NCBI GenBank assembly: GCA_965249205.1
Contig: CBDFLL010000005.1
Location: 1,535,307-1,599,306 of the forward strand
Length of the DNA stretch: 64,000 nucleotides
Direction: 5' to 3'
Origin: JAQBVV01 sp965249205
GTDB lineage: Bacteria; Acidobacteriota; Vicinamibacteria; Vicinamibacterales; UBA2999
Position 1 is the stretch's first letter; each line of letters starts with the position of its first letter. The notes under the pieces are model-generated. The model saw only the letters and a program-made list of their open reading frames with translations, had not been told where the DNA came from and made no database searches. Positions 51,722 to 60,792 of the stretch are shown here, in pieces. Made by a program: the position numbers and the translations under genes.

Positions 51722-53175
51722 TGTCAACGCAAAGTAGAAATGTCGGGTAGGCCACTCGCTATGGGCTGGTCGGCGTCGCGTCCGCCCGCGCTCGGGCGGT
51801 TCTGATCCGTTGCTTCTCGCGCAGCGTGCGGTGCGGGCCGGCCAGGAGGCGCTCGTCTCGCGTGCGCTGATCGGCCTGGATTGTGGCCAGGACTTCCCCC
51901 AGCCGCTTGTTCGACACGATGTCCCCGTGGGTGACCCGCCGTTGCTCTTCGAAGGCCGTGAAAGGGAGGCGCTGGCCCGCGTGACGAATCTCGAGGCGAC
52001 CGTCGGCGTCCGCATGCACGCGACAGCGCTGCCCGCGCAGTCGCCGGGTGAGCGGGCCTGGGGTGATGAGGTAGACCCCGCGTCGATAGTGGAGCGTCAG
52101 GGCTTGGGAGATGGTCCGATCTTCCTGCCACGTGAAGATCAGCGCGAGGTCCTCATCATCGCGGACGGGGCGATGCGCGTCATGCGCACTCCTCGGCGGC
52201 TTGCCGAATCGGGCGTTGTAGTCGGCCATGAAGGCGGGCGCATAGGCATTGGCGGCCTCGGGCGTCGAGATCTCGCGGAGGCGCAACTCCTTCACGAGCC
52301 GATCTTGCAGCGTCAGGTGCGCCCGCTCAACGCGCCCCTTGGCCTGGGGTGCGTTCGCGCACACGATGTCGATGTTGAGGTCCGCCAGCGCCCGGCTGAA
52401 CTGCGTGGGGCCTCCCGCGCGGCGCCGTGCCGCGCCCGTCGCCCGAAAGATGCTGGCCCGGTCGCTGTAGAAGGCCACCGGTTTGCCGTGGCGCTTGAGA
52501 TACGTCTGCGTCGAGGCGAAGTAGTCGAACGTCGATTCCGAGGCGACGAACCGCAGCTCCATCAGCTGACTCGTCGCATCGTCCACATAGACGAGCAGCG
52601 TGCAGGTCGGGCCTCGATCCTCGAACCAGGCGTGGTCGCAGCCGTCGATCTGAATCAGCTCGCCGACGCAGGCGCGCTGGTGGCGCGGTTGGTAGACGCG
52701 GCGCGATCGGGCGGTGCGCGGCACCCACAGCGCCGCGTCGATCATCCAGCGCCGCAGGGTCTCGACCGACACGAGGATGTCGTCACGTTCACGGAGTTTC
52801 TCGGCCGCGAGGGTCGGCCCAAAGTCGCGGTAGCCAGACCGCACTAACTCCAAGACGTGGTCACGCAGCGCGCGCGGGAAGCGTCGGTGGCTCGGCCGGC
52901 CGCGCTTCTTGGACACCAGTCCGCCAGGGCCGTCGAGACGCAGGGTCCGGCACAGACGCTCGACCTGGCGCACCCCGAGCCCCAGTTGTGCGGCCGCGTG
53001 GGCCTGGGTCAGGCGCCGTTCCCGCACACGCCCCAGAATCTCCAGGCGGTGCAGTTCCTTCGTACTCATCGTCAGGTAGCCCTCGTTGTCCATGTCGGCC
53101 TCCAGGCCATACACGGTGCCCGAAACCCGACATTTCTAATGTGGAGAAACCCGACATTTACATTTTGTGTCTACA
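51722..53175 (-). mobile_element. ISNCY-family insertion sequence
   Basis: About 1454 bp. Imperfect 26-base inverted ends (20 of 26 match; TGTCAACGCAAAGTAG and TGTAGACACAAAATGT, both leading into AAATGTCGGG) enclose one transposase gene. AAATGTCGGGT is repeated again inside the right end (near 53130), as often seen at transposase-binding ends. No clear target duplication was found. Confidence 0.8.
51759..53093 (-). CDS. ISNCY-family transposase
   Basis: 444 residues from the ATG at 53093 (21 bases inside a longer frame). The N-terminal helix-turn-helix is RLTQAHAAAQLGLGVRQVER. The integrase-type DDE core has D150 (GELIQIDGCDHAWFEDRGP), D211 (AFYSDRASIF) and E256 (QAKGRVERAHLTLQDR). It appears intact. 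Unlike the four IS5-type copies, this element occurs once. Confidence 0.9.
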   Translation of the reverse strand: MDNEGYLTMSTKELHRLEILGRVRERRLTQAHAAAQLGLGVRQVERLCRTLRLDGPGGLVSKKRGRPSHRRFPRALRDHVLELVRSGYRDFGPTLAAEKLRERDDILVSVETLRRWMIDAALWVPRTARSRRVYQPRHQRACVGELIQIDGCDHAWFEDRGPTCTLLVYVDDATSQLMELRFVASESTFDYFASTQTYLKRHGKPVAFYSDRASIFRATGAARRRAGGPTQFSRALADLNIDIVCANAPQAKGRVERAHLTLQDRLVKELRLREISTPEAANAYAPAFMADYNARFGKPPRSAHDAHRPVRDDEDLALIFTWQEDRTISQALTLHYRRGVYLITPGPLTRRLRGQRCRVHADADGRLEIRHAGQRLPFTAFEEQRRVTHGDIVSNKRLGEVLATIQADQRTRDERLLAGPHRTLREKQRIRTARARADATPTSP

Positions 53176-53273
53176 GGGGAGGGTCGCAGAACGGGCCTTC
53201 CGTTAACTTTCGAGAGCCCGCTAATACTTCCTCTGGGCCGCGGCGGGTGAACGTCCGCAGCTCCGACCCAGGC

Positions 53274-53279
53274 TAGAAT
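53274..53279 (+). promoter_or_regulatory. -10-like TAGAAT, leaderless GTG start for the DUF1330 gene
   Basis: TAGAAT ends seven bases before the GTG at 53287 and overlaps an upstream in-frame ATG (53278), which therefore is unlikely to be transcribed. Confidence 0.4.
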
Positions 53280-53286
53280 GCCTGCC

Positions 53287-53535
53287 GTGAGCACGGATCA
53301 GGTGCCGGGTATCCTCCAGCGCTACGGCGGCACTGTGCTGGCCCGTGGCGGACGGTACCAGATCATGGAAGGCCCTGAGGATTTCCACCGGTTCGTTGTC
53401 ATCGAGTTTCCAACGCTGGAGCAGGCAGTCGCCTGTTTCGAGTCGCCGGAGTATCAGGACGCCGCCCGCTTCCGTCGTAACGGCGGAGGAACCGCCGAAA
53501 ATGTGATCGTCGAGGGCGGAGAAGCGACGAAGTAG
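53287..53535 (+). CDS. DUF1330-family small protein
   Basis: 82 residues from GTG 53287. The segment YGGTVLARGGRYQIMEG, then FVVIEFPTLEQAVACFESPE and YQDAARFRRNGGGTAENVIV, is the DUF1330 (dimeric alpha/beta barrel) pattern. The N-terminus is about 20 residues shorter than common family members, lacking the first strand, so the gene may be truncated. Function is unknown. It converges on the DRE-TIM enzyme gene. Confidence 0.65.
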   Translation: MSTDQVPGILQRYGGTVLARGGRYQIMEGPEDFHRFVVIEFPTLEQAVACFESPEYQDAARFRRNGGGTAENVIVEGGEATK

Positions 53536-53576
53536 GTCTCTGGTCTTTGGTTGCTTGGAGACCAGAGACGTCTTCG

Positions 53577-54806
53577 TTACGCCGGCGCCTTCTGCAGCAC
53601 GCTGTCGACGATCGCCTTGAACTCGTCGACCGTCAGCAGGTCTTTCTTCTCGAACGACTTCGCCTTGACACCCTGCAGCATCGCCATCTTCTCGTCGTCG
53701 GTGGCGGTGATACCCAGCTTCTCGCACCACTCTTCGATCGAGGGCGGACCGCTGTTCTTGCCGAGCACCACATTGACCGGTTTCTGGCCGACCAGCTCAG
53801 GCGAAAACGGAACGTACTCGAGCGGGTGATCCTTGCGGGCGAGACGGAACCAGCCCGCGATGATGCCCGACTCGATGTCGTAGAGCCTGTCGCCGACGAT
53901 CGGCCGGTTTGGCGGCTGTTCGACTTTCGCGAGATCCATGATGAACTTCGAGACCTCGACGAACTGTTCGGTCTTAATCCCGAGATCCTTGCCGTGCAAC
54001 GCCAGCAGCGACAGGACGACGTCTTCCATGGGCACGTTGCCGGCACGCTCGCCGAGCCCGGTGACGGTTGTATGCGCGACCGACGCACCCGCACCCAACG
54101 CTGCAATCGTGTTGGCGACGCCAAGGCCGAAGTCCTGGTGGCAGTGGATTTCCACCGGCTTCTTGAGCCGGTCGATCACCTTCCTGACGACGTGATCGAT
54201 CGCGGCCGGCGTGGTGACGCCGATCGTATCGGCGATCGACAACGCATCCATGTGGCCCTCGGTGGCCACCTGTTCGACGATGTCGAGGAAGCGGTTGAGT
54301 TCGGTTCGTGTCGAGTCGATCGTGAAGAAGACCGTGTAGAGCCCCGCCTCCTTGGCGGCGAGCGTCGTTTCTATCGACGCCTTCATCGCCCGCTCGATTT
54401 TCCACCCGTAGCCGTTCTCGATCATGTGATCGCTGGCCGGGATCTCGATGACGATGCCCGTGCAGCCGCAATCCTTGATCACCTTTACTTCCGAGGGGAT
54501 ACAGCGGGCGAAGCCGAAGATCTCGGCTTTGAGCCCCAGGGCGGCGATATCGGAGATGGCAGCCTTGTCCGGCGCCGAGACGGCGGGCATGCCGGCCTCG
54601 ATGCGGGGGATGCCGAGCGCGTCGATCCTCTTGGCAATGGCCACCTTCTCTTCGCGGCGGAAGACGACGGCGGTCTGTTGCTCTCCGTCACGCAGGGTGA
54701 CGTCGTGGATCTTGATGTTCGCGGGGAAGTTGTCGTTCTTGGTCACCTCTGGCAGATAGTTCCAGGGGCTGGTGAACCACTTGTCTGTTTTCCAAGGTTC
54801 TTGCAT
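53577..54806 (-). CDS. DRE-TIM metallolyase (isopropylmalate/homocitrate-synthase-like)
   Basis: 409 residues from the ATG at 54806 (GGAGG upstream). The barrel shows the DRE signature VTLRDGEQQ, the catalytic-region VEIHCHQDFGLGVANTIAAL, and metal ligands in HCHQD. The C-terminal part (VGQKPVNVVLGKNSGPPSIE) is like aldolase-type pyruvate carboxyltransferases rather than LeuA with its regulatory domain. The reaction is an aldol condensation or cleavage with acetyl-CoA or pyruvate. It is divergent from the molybdenum hydroxylase, which may mean a shared catabolic role. Confidence 0.8.
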   Translation of the reverse strand: MQEPWKTDKWFTSPWNYLPEVTKNDNFPANIKIHDVTLRDGEQQTAVVFRREEKVAIAKRIDALGIPRIEAGMPAVSAPDKAAISDIAALGLKAEIFGFARCIPSEVKVIKDCGCTGIVIEIPASDHMIENGYGWKIERAMKASIETTLAAKEAGLYTVFFTIDSTRTELNRFLDIVEQVATEGHMDALSIADTIGVTTPAAIDHVVRKVIDRLKKPVEIHCHQDFGLGVANTIAALGAGASVAHTTVTGLGERAGNVPMEDVVLSLLALHGKDLGIKTEQFVEVSKFIMDLAKVEQPPNRPIVGDRLYDIESGIIAGWFRLARKDHPLEYVPFSPELVGQKPVNVVLGKNSGPPSIEEWCEKLGITATDDEKMAMLQGVKAKSFEKKDLLTVDEFKAIVDSVLQKAPA

Positions 54807-54994
54807 GTAGCCTCCGAAGGAGCATTTGACGCGACGACGATCATACCTCTGGTAGGCTGGCACTACCCAAGTTACGGGACGGTGACGTCTCGATTTGGGT
54901 CTGGCCTTTACGGTGATTCTGCGGTACCCATTGGGAATCACCGTCGTGCGCGGTCCTGCCCTGCGGGATACTATTGGCAGGCTCGAACCTCAAC

Positions 54995-57742
54995 ATGCCC
55001 ACCGTAAATTTCACGCTCAACGGAATCGCCACCGAAGCCTCGTACGAGCCCGGGATGCGCTTGCTCGAAGTGTTGCGGGAGTCGTGCGGCATCGTCAGCG
55101 CCAAGGACGGATGCGCTCCTGAAGGCGCCTGCGGTTGCTGCCTCGTTAATATCGACGGCCGGCCGGCGCTGTCGTGCCTTCGGAAGCCTGAGCAGATGGA
55201 AGGGCATGACATCGTCACGCTCGAGGGCCTGCCGGAGGACACGCGCCGGATCATTGGAGACGCGTTCGTGCTCGAGGGCGGCGTGCAGTGCGGGTTTTGT
55301 ATTCCAGGGATCGTGGTCCGGGCCGCGTCGGTCATCGAGCGTGGCAAGAGCGGCGATCGCGCGGCAATCGCCAAGGCCCTCGACGGGCACTTGTGCCGCT
55401 GCACCGGGTACGGACGCATCATTGATGCGATTCAGACTGCCGGAGAAGCGACCGACAACGGCGGTCGCCTACCGGATCTGCCCCGGCGCCATCACTTCTT
55501 CGGTGAGGACTTCGGTTTGAGCCGCGATCCGGCGTTCACCAACGGCGGGGAATCACCGAACGGGATTGGCCATTCGGCTCCTCGCCAGGGGGGGCTGGAG
55601 CAGACGCTGGGGGAGAAGCCGTTTGTCGATGACATGCGCGTGCCTGGCATGCTGCATGGTGCCATGGTGCCAACAGCGCACCCGCGTGCGCGGGTCCTGA
55701 AGGTTCACGCAGACGCGGCCAAGGCAATGCCTGGCGTCGTACGGGTGCTGACCGCTATAGACGTGCCTGGGTCGCGCGGCACTGGCCTCACCAGCCCCGA
55801 CCAGCCGGTGTTTGTCGCCGAAGGGGAAGTGACCTGCTGCGTTGCCGACTTTGTCGCGATGGTGATCGCCGATACCCAGTTTCACGCACGGCAGGCTGCC
55901 GCGAGTGTGCGGGTGGACTACGAGGTCCTTGAGCCGGTGACCGATCCTGTCGAGGCGCTGAAGCCGGACGCGATACAGGTGCATTCGGCGGACACGCTTT
56001 TTCCGGCGCCGAATCTGCTGGAGCCGGTCACCGCCTTCGCGCGCGGCGACGTGGAGACAGCGCTCGAAGCTGCCGCCCATGTCCTCGAAACCACGTTTGA
56101 GACCAGCGCCGTCGAGCCGGCGTTTCTTGAGCCTGAAGCGTGCCTCGTGGTCCCGCGAAGCGAAGGTACCCGGCAGCGTCTGAAGGTCCATACCGAGAGT
56201 CAGGGCTCGGTCTACGATCAGCAGCAGATCGCGAGGGTGTTGGACATCGAGCCGGACGACGTCGAGATCGCGCTGGCTGCCAGCGGCGGCGCGTTTGGCG
56301 CGAAGGAGGAACTGTCGATCCAGGCGCAGACGGCCGTCGCGGCGCACCTGCTTGGCCGGCCAGTCAAGACCGTGCTGACCCGCGAGCAGTCCACGCAGCA
56401 CCACGTCAAGCGCCATCCAATGACGGTTGCGCTCACGGTCGGCGCCGACGCCGATGGGCATCTGCTGGCCGTGCGATCGCGTATCGTGGCCGACGCTGGC
56501 GGTTACCACACGACCAGCGCCAAGTGTGCGCTGCGTGCCGCGTGTCACTCCTGCGGCCCGTACCGCGTGCCGAATGTCGACGTCGAGTCCAAGGCCGTGT
56601 ACACCAACAATCCCAACTCGGGCGCGATGCGCGGGTTCGGCAGCAACCAGGCCCAGTTCGCCATGGAAGGCGTGATGGACATCCTGGCTGAAAAGGTGGG
56701 CGTGGACGGCTGGGATATCCGCACGCGGAACGTGCTCGATCCTGGCGACGAATTCGCCACAGGCCAGATCATGCGCGAGAGCGTCCGGGGGATGCGGGCG
56801 TCGCTCGAAGCCGTGAAGGATATTTACAAGAGCGCAAGATATAAGGGCATCGGTTGCGGCATCAAGAGTACCGGGCTTGGCAACGGGACCACAGAGGGCG
56901 GATACATCACGGTCCGCGTGGTCGAAGGGCCGCGGCTAGAGATTCGCAACGGCTATACCGAGATGGGCCAGGGGATATTCACGGCGACCCTGCAGGCCGT
57001 GTGCCAGGAGACTGGCCTGCCCGCCGACATCATGCAGGTGGTATGGGACAAGGACCTCGGCAACAAGTGTGGCGAAACGTGGGCCTCGCGCGGCACGACC
57101 CTGAGCTGCGCGGCGGCGAAGATCGCGGCGGAGAAGTTGGCGGCGGACCTCGAGGATCAGCCGCTGGAGCAGCTCGTCGGGCGCGAGTACGTTGGGGAGT
57201 ATGTCCTCAACTTCACGACTCGCCCAGGCACGAAGGAATGGGAGCGGGATCCGACGACCCATTTGACATTCAGCTACTCCACTCAGGTCGTTATCCTTGA
57301 CGATCAGGGTCTGATCACCCGCGTTGTCGCAGCCCACGACGTTGGGCGGGCGATCAACCCGAGGCTCTGTGCCGAGCAGATGGAAGGTGGCGTGCACATG
57401 GGCCTTGGCTATGCACTGTCGGAGAACTTCACGTCGGTCGGCGGCGTGCCTGACTCGCTGGCGCTGCGTGCCCTGGGCATCGTCGCGGCGAAGCACATGC
57501 CGGAAGTCGATGTGATTCTCATCGAAGTACCAGACGAGGTCGGTGGCTACGGTGCCAAGGGGGTGGGTGAGATCGGCTGCGTCGCGACGGCCGGCGCCGT
57601 AGCCGGCGCGCTGCACTCGTTTGACGGCATCCGGCGCTTCACGTTGCCGATGGATGATGCGCCTGCCGCGAAGCCGTCGTTGCCGAAGTCCCGCCGACAG
57701 TCGGCAGCGGTTCCGGCGGATGCGTCGGTCGTCCGAGCCTAG
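54995..57742 (+). CDS. Fused xanthine-dehydrogenase-type molybdenum hydroxylase (selenium-dependent XDH-like)
   Basis: 915 residues. The N-terminal 2Fe-2S domain has C40, C46, C49 and C61 (DGCAPEGACGCC), and the second cluster has C99, C102, C134 and C136 (QCGFC, CRCTG). The molybdopterin subunit follows directly (GAFGAKEELSIQAQTAVAAH, NSGAMRGFGSNQAQFAMEG, GYTEMGQGIFTATLQA, VGGYGAKGVGEIGCVATAGA). FAD is absent, as in the selenium-dependent group. It hydroxylates purines or N-heterocycles. A TACTAT box at 54969 gives a leader of about 14 bases. The stop TAG is part of the CTAG target of IS copy 4. Confidence 0.85.
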   Translation: MPTVNFTLNGIATEASYEPGMRLLEVLRESCGIVSAKDGCAPEGACGCCLVNIDGRPALSCLRKPEQMEGHDIVTLEGLPEDTRRIIGDAFVLEGGVQCGFCIPGIVVRAASVIERGKSGDRAAIAKALDGHLCRCTGYGRIIDAIQTAGEATDNGGRLPDLPRRHHFFGEDFGLSRDPAFTNGGESPNGIGHSAPRQGGLEQTLGEKPFVDDMRVPGMLHGAMVPTAHPRARVLKVHADAAKAMPGVVRVLTAIDVPGSRGTGLTSPDQPVFVAEGEVTCCVADFVAMVIADTQFHARQAAASVRVDYEVLEPVTDPVEALKPDAIQVHSADTLFPAPNLLEPVTAFARGDVETALEAAAHVLETTFETSAVEPAFLEPEACLVVPRSEGTRQRLKVHTESQGSVYDQQQIARVLDIEPDDVEIALAASGGAFGAKEELSIQAQTAVAAHLLGRPVKTVLTREQSTQHHVKRHPMTVALTVGADADGHLLAVRSRIVADAGGYHTTSAKCALRAACHSCGPYRVPNVDVESKAVYTNNPNSGAMRGFGSNQAQFAMEGVMDILAEKVGVDGWDIRTRNVLDPGDEFATGQIMRESVRGMRASLEAVKDIYKSARYKGIGCGIKSTGLGNGTTEGGYITVRVVEGPRLEIRNGYTEMGQGIFTATLQAVCQETGLPADIMQVVWDKDLGNKCGETWASRGTTLSCAAAKIAAEKLAADLEDQPLEQLVGREYVGEYVLNFTTRPGTKEWERDPTTHLTFSYSTQVVILDDQGLITRVVAAHDVGRAINPRLCAEQMEGGVHMGLGYALSENFTSVGGVPDSLALRALGIVAAKHMPEVDVILIEVPDEVGGYGAKGVGEIGCVATAGAVAGALHSFDGIRRFTLPMDDAPAAKPSLPKSRRQSAAVPADASVVRA

Positions 57743-59037
57743 CAGGCTGCTGAAGAACCCGGGTGATCGGGCCGTTTTCTAAGGATCATGCGAGTCACCA
57801 CCGACCGACAACGGTGCGCACGGCTGTGCGCTGGCCCCGATCAAGGGGCCGGCGACACGCGCGGCCGGTGATCAGGGACACCTCGCCTCCAGATTCCGCA
57901 GCCGGACCAAGTTATAGACCGTGGCGGCGAAGGTAAGCTGCCAATCCACGAGGGCGACACCGCGATGCCGGAGTTTGCGCAAGCCGCCGACGGTCTTCAT
58001 CCAGCCAAAGACCTGTTCTACGAGTTTCCGTTTCCGCTGACTGACGTGATAGCCCGCATGCCGCGTGGTCCGGCCATCGATCGCACTCCAGCGGACCTTC
58101 TGAGCAACGTGGGGCGTGACGGCCCGGATACGGACAGCGGCCACAAAGCTTGCCACATCGTAGCCCTTGTCCGCCCCGACCGTGCTGCCCGGCGGCGCGC
58201 TGGCCTCCAGCAACAGCGCCGCTGCCTCGCGTTCGGCGGTCCCCGTCGCGTGAGTCGCGCAGACGTTGGCGACAAGTCCCTGTCGCTTGTCCAGCAGCAC
58301 GTGGCCCAGATACGCCAGCTTGGCTTCCTTCCCCTGGCCCTTCCGAGGCAGCATCGCCTCCGGATCGGTCGTCGACTGGTGCGTGTCGTTGCGCCGCCGC
58401 TCCCCGTGGAAGTTGACCGTGGGATTCCCGGGGTCATCGGGCGGGTCGCTCTCCGCCGCGTCCCGGCACCGAAAGCTCTTCAGGCTGGCCCACGCTTCCA
58501 ATTGGGTCCCATCCACAGTGAAGTGTTCGTCCGAGAGCAGCCCGGCCGCCCGCGCGTGGGCCTGCACCGCATCAAAGAAGGCGGCCGCGAGATCGCCCGC
58601 CAGCAGCCGGTCGCGATTCTTGGTAAACGTGGTGGGATGCCAAACCGGGTCGTCCAAATTCAAGCCCACGAACCAGCGGAACAGCAGGTTGTAATTGAGC
58701 TCTTCCATCAGCAGCCGCTCGCTCCGCACCGTGTAGAGCACCTGCAGCAACAACGCGCGCAGCAGCTGTTCCGGCGGGATCGACGGACGCCCTGTGTTGG
58801 CGTACAGGCCGGCGAACCTGCGCGACATCGTTCTCAGCGCTTCGTCCGTCAGCGCGCGAACCGCGCGGAGCGGATGGTCGGCTGGCACGCGCTGTTCCGG
58901 CGACAGGTAGCTGAACATGTGAGTGCTTTGCTCATCGTGTCCGCGCATGATGGGGCTCCCTTCAGCGGTGTTGGGAGCATGGTAGTACGCCGGGATCGAT
59001 CTGTCGATCCCATTTCACGGAGTTTTTCAGCAGCCTG
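57743..59037 (-). mobile_element. IS5-type insertion sequence, copy 4
   Basis: 1295 bp flanked by CTAG (57739-57742 and 59038-59041). CTAG is its own complement, so both duplicated copies supply TAG stop codons: the left one for the molybdenum hydroxylase, the right one for the secreted-protein gene on the other strand. Before insertion these convergent genes shared one CTAG. Confidence 0.9.
57872..58948 (-). CDS. IS5-family DDE transposase (copy 4)
   Basis: 358 residues, the same protein as copy 3; D146, D260 and E311 are intact, so it can probably supply transposase to all copies. Confidence 0.95.
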   Translation of the reverse strand: MRGHDEQSTHMFSYLSPEQRVPADHPLRAVRALTDEALRTMSRRFAGLYANTGRPSIPPEQLLRALLLQVLYTVRSERLLMEELNYNLLFRWFVGLNLDDPVWHPTTFTKNRDRLLAGDLAAAFFDAVQAHARAAGLLSDEHFTVDGTQLEAWASLKSFRCRDAAESDPPDDPGNPTVNFHGERRRNDTHQSTTDPEAMLPRKGQGKEAKLAYLGHVLLDKRQGLVANVCATHATGTAEREAAALLLEASAPPGSTVGADKGYDVASFVAAVRIRAVTPHVAQKVRWSAIDGRTTRHAGYHVSQRKRKLVEQVFGWMKTVGGLRKLRHRGVALVDWQLTFAATVYNLVRLRNLEARCP

Positions 59038-59808
59038 CTAGTTCGGCCAGTTCTCCTCCAGCATGTACGCGTAGCACTCGTACTCGAGCAGCTCTGGGGT
59101 GGGATCCATGCGCCGGTACAGCGTCATACTCATCGTCCACGGCCGCGTGAACACCGCGGGATCCTCGATCGTGACTTCGTACAGGAGATGGTTGGGGCTC
59201 GTTGGGGTGTAGCGCTCGATAACGTGCAGCATCTCGCCGTGGAAGTTCCCTGCCCGGTCGAACCATGTCTGATCGGTAAAATGCACGACGTCCACGACCA
59301 GCGTGTCGCCGTCCCAACTTCCGCGAGAGTCTCCCATCCACCAGTTGATCGGCCCCTCGGGGTGAGGGTTCCCGTTCATGTAAATGTGACGAAGTGAGTG
59401 GTTGTACTCGTAGAGGATGTTGACCTTGTCAGCCTGCTGGACAATCTGAAACGGGTAGGGCATGTAGGTGATGCGAGGCACGCCCGAGAGCAGGCACTTC
59501 GTCTCTGGATCGAGCGTGGCGCGGTCCGCGTAGTTCTGCGCCCTCTTTTCTAGCGCCCACGGTTGGTACGGGATCCGCCCCCCCTCGACGACGGCGCGCC
59601 CGGCCGGCACACCGAGACTCGCGTTGTGGTCCTCGATGTCCCACGCAGCGGTGTTGAGCACCTGCCAGATCCCCTGAAGATCGGGCTGGCCGTACTCGGT
59701 CCGCGGCGGTGCATACGTCTCCGTCTGCGCGACAACTGGCACTGGCGAGAGGGTCACCGACGCAAGCGCCGTCGCCATCATCAACTGCGTAAACCTGTGC
59801 ACTCTCAC
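59038..59808 (-). CDS. Secreted protein of unknown function (family A, member 2)
   Basis: 256 residues from a GTG with GGAGGGG five bases upstream. The signal peptide is RFTQLMMATALASVTLSPVP. Family marks: QPDLQGIWQVLN, GRIPYQPWALEKR, GVPRITYMPYPFQIVQ, NPHPEGPINWWMGDSRG, SWDGDTLVVDVVHFTDQTWF, NFHGEMLHVIERYTP and IEDPAVFTRPWTMSM. No catalytic site is recognised. It is the last gene of a four-gene minus-strand run whose members are all exported; the stop codon comes from the IS target CTAG. Confidence 0.7.
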   Translation of the reverse strand: MRVHRFTQLMMATALASVTLSPVPVVAQTETYAPPRTEYGQPDLQGIWQVLNTAAWDIEDHNASLGVPAGRAVVEGGRIPYQPWALEKRAQNYADRATLDPETKCLLSGVPRITYMPYPFQIVQQADKVNILYEYNHSLRHIYMNGNPHPEGPINWWMGDSRGSWDGDTLVVDVVHFTDQTWFDRAGNFHGEMLHVIERYTPTSPNHLLYEVTIEDPAVFTRPWTMSMTLYRRMDPTPELLEYECYAYMLEENWPN

Positions 59809-59845
59809 GTGAACCCCTCCACTCAATGCCGCATACTGTGCGTCT

Positions 59846-60769
59846 CTAGTTGACCCCGCTGAACCACTTGAACCCAACATCGCGCATGGCTTCTCCACCT
59901 TGGTTTCCCTCGTGGCAGGCGTGCTCCCACATTTCATCCGCGTACGGGCCTGCCCCGGCACCTGCGCGCCTGAAGGGCAGTCGAATCGTCCATGGTCTCG
60001 TGAACACGGTCGGGTCGTCGATCGTGACCTGGTAGTCAATTGTGTTGGCGTCGACGAGCGTAAATCGTTCGACGACGTGCACGTTGTCGCTGAAGAAATT
60101 TCCCACCTGGTCGAGCCAGTTTTTCGCGTTGAGATTGCGGACATCGACGACCAGCGTGTTGCCTTCCCAGGCTCCGCGCGAACGCCCCATCCAGAGCTTG
60201 ACGCTGTCGTCCACGTCCCGAGGGCGCCCGTCGGTGGGAATGAGCCGGTAATAGTGGCCGAAGTTGTACGTCATGAGCACATAGCCGGGACCTTGCCGGA
60301 TCTCAAAGCCGCCGCGGTACGTTGCCCGCGGGACGGAGTAGAGACAATAGGTCTGGGGATCCGCGTACAGTCGCTCCCCGGTTTGGCCTGGCCATCCGCG
60401 CGCCAAGCCAGCCCGGTGCTCGCTTTGCCGGGCCAACGCCCACGGCAGGTACGGGACCCTTCCGCCGGGCGGGTCGGCGATGAAGGTTTCCTCGGGCGGC
60501 GAGCTGATGTCGACGTAATCGTGTTCTTCGATATCGTCGCCGCCGGGAGTACCCGCCCAGCGTCCCTGCAAGTCCGGCTGCCCGTCGGTCGTCCGCTGCG
60601 GATCAAAGGGCGGAAACGTAGCGCGCTCGAGTGCCCAGCTCGGGGCTCCGGGTTCTCTGGGCGCGTCGCGCGGGAAGAGCGCCTGGGCGGCGACCGTCCC
60701 AGGCACGAGCAACAGTGCGGCTACACCGAACGCCCGCGTAATCATCCGATGTGCAAGCTGAGTCGTCAT
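59846..60769 (-). CDS. Secreted protein of unknown function (family A, member 3)
   Basis: 307 residues from ATG 60769 (GGAG upstream) with signal peptide (ITRAFGVAALLLVPGTVAAQ). The same ordered blocks as the other members: DGQPDLQGRWAG, GGRVPYLPWALARQ, VPRATYRGGFEIRQGPGYV, YYRLIPTDGRPRD, MGRSRGAWEGNTLVVDVRNL, NFFSDNVHVVERFT, IDDPTVFTRPWTIRLPF. The C-terminus has a cysteine (EHACHEGNQGG), also seen in member 4. It follows the GlcG/HbpS-like gene with 23 bases between. Confidence 0.7.
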   Translation of the reverse strand: MTTQLAHRMITRAFGVAALLLVPGTVAAQALFPRDAPREPGAPSWALERATFPPFDPQRTTDGQPDLQGRWAGTPGGDDIEEHDYVDISSPPEETFIADPPGGRVPYLPWALARQSEHRAGLARGWPGQTGERLYADPQTYCLYSVPRATYRGGFEIRQGPGYVLMTYNFGHYYRLIPTDGRPRDVDDSVKLWMGRSRGAWEGNTLVVDVRNLNAKNWLDQVGNFFSDNVHVVERFTLVDANTIDYQVTIDDPTVFTRPWTIRLPFRRAGAGAGPYADEMWEHACHEGNQGGEAMRDVGFKWFSGVN

Positions 60770-60792
60770 TCGCTCTCCGTATCCCCGCCGGG

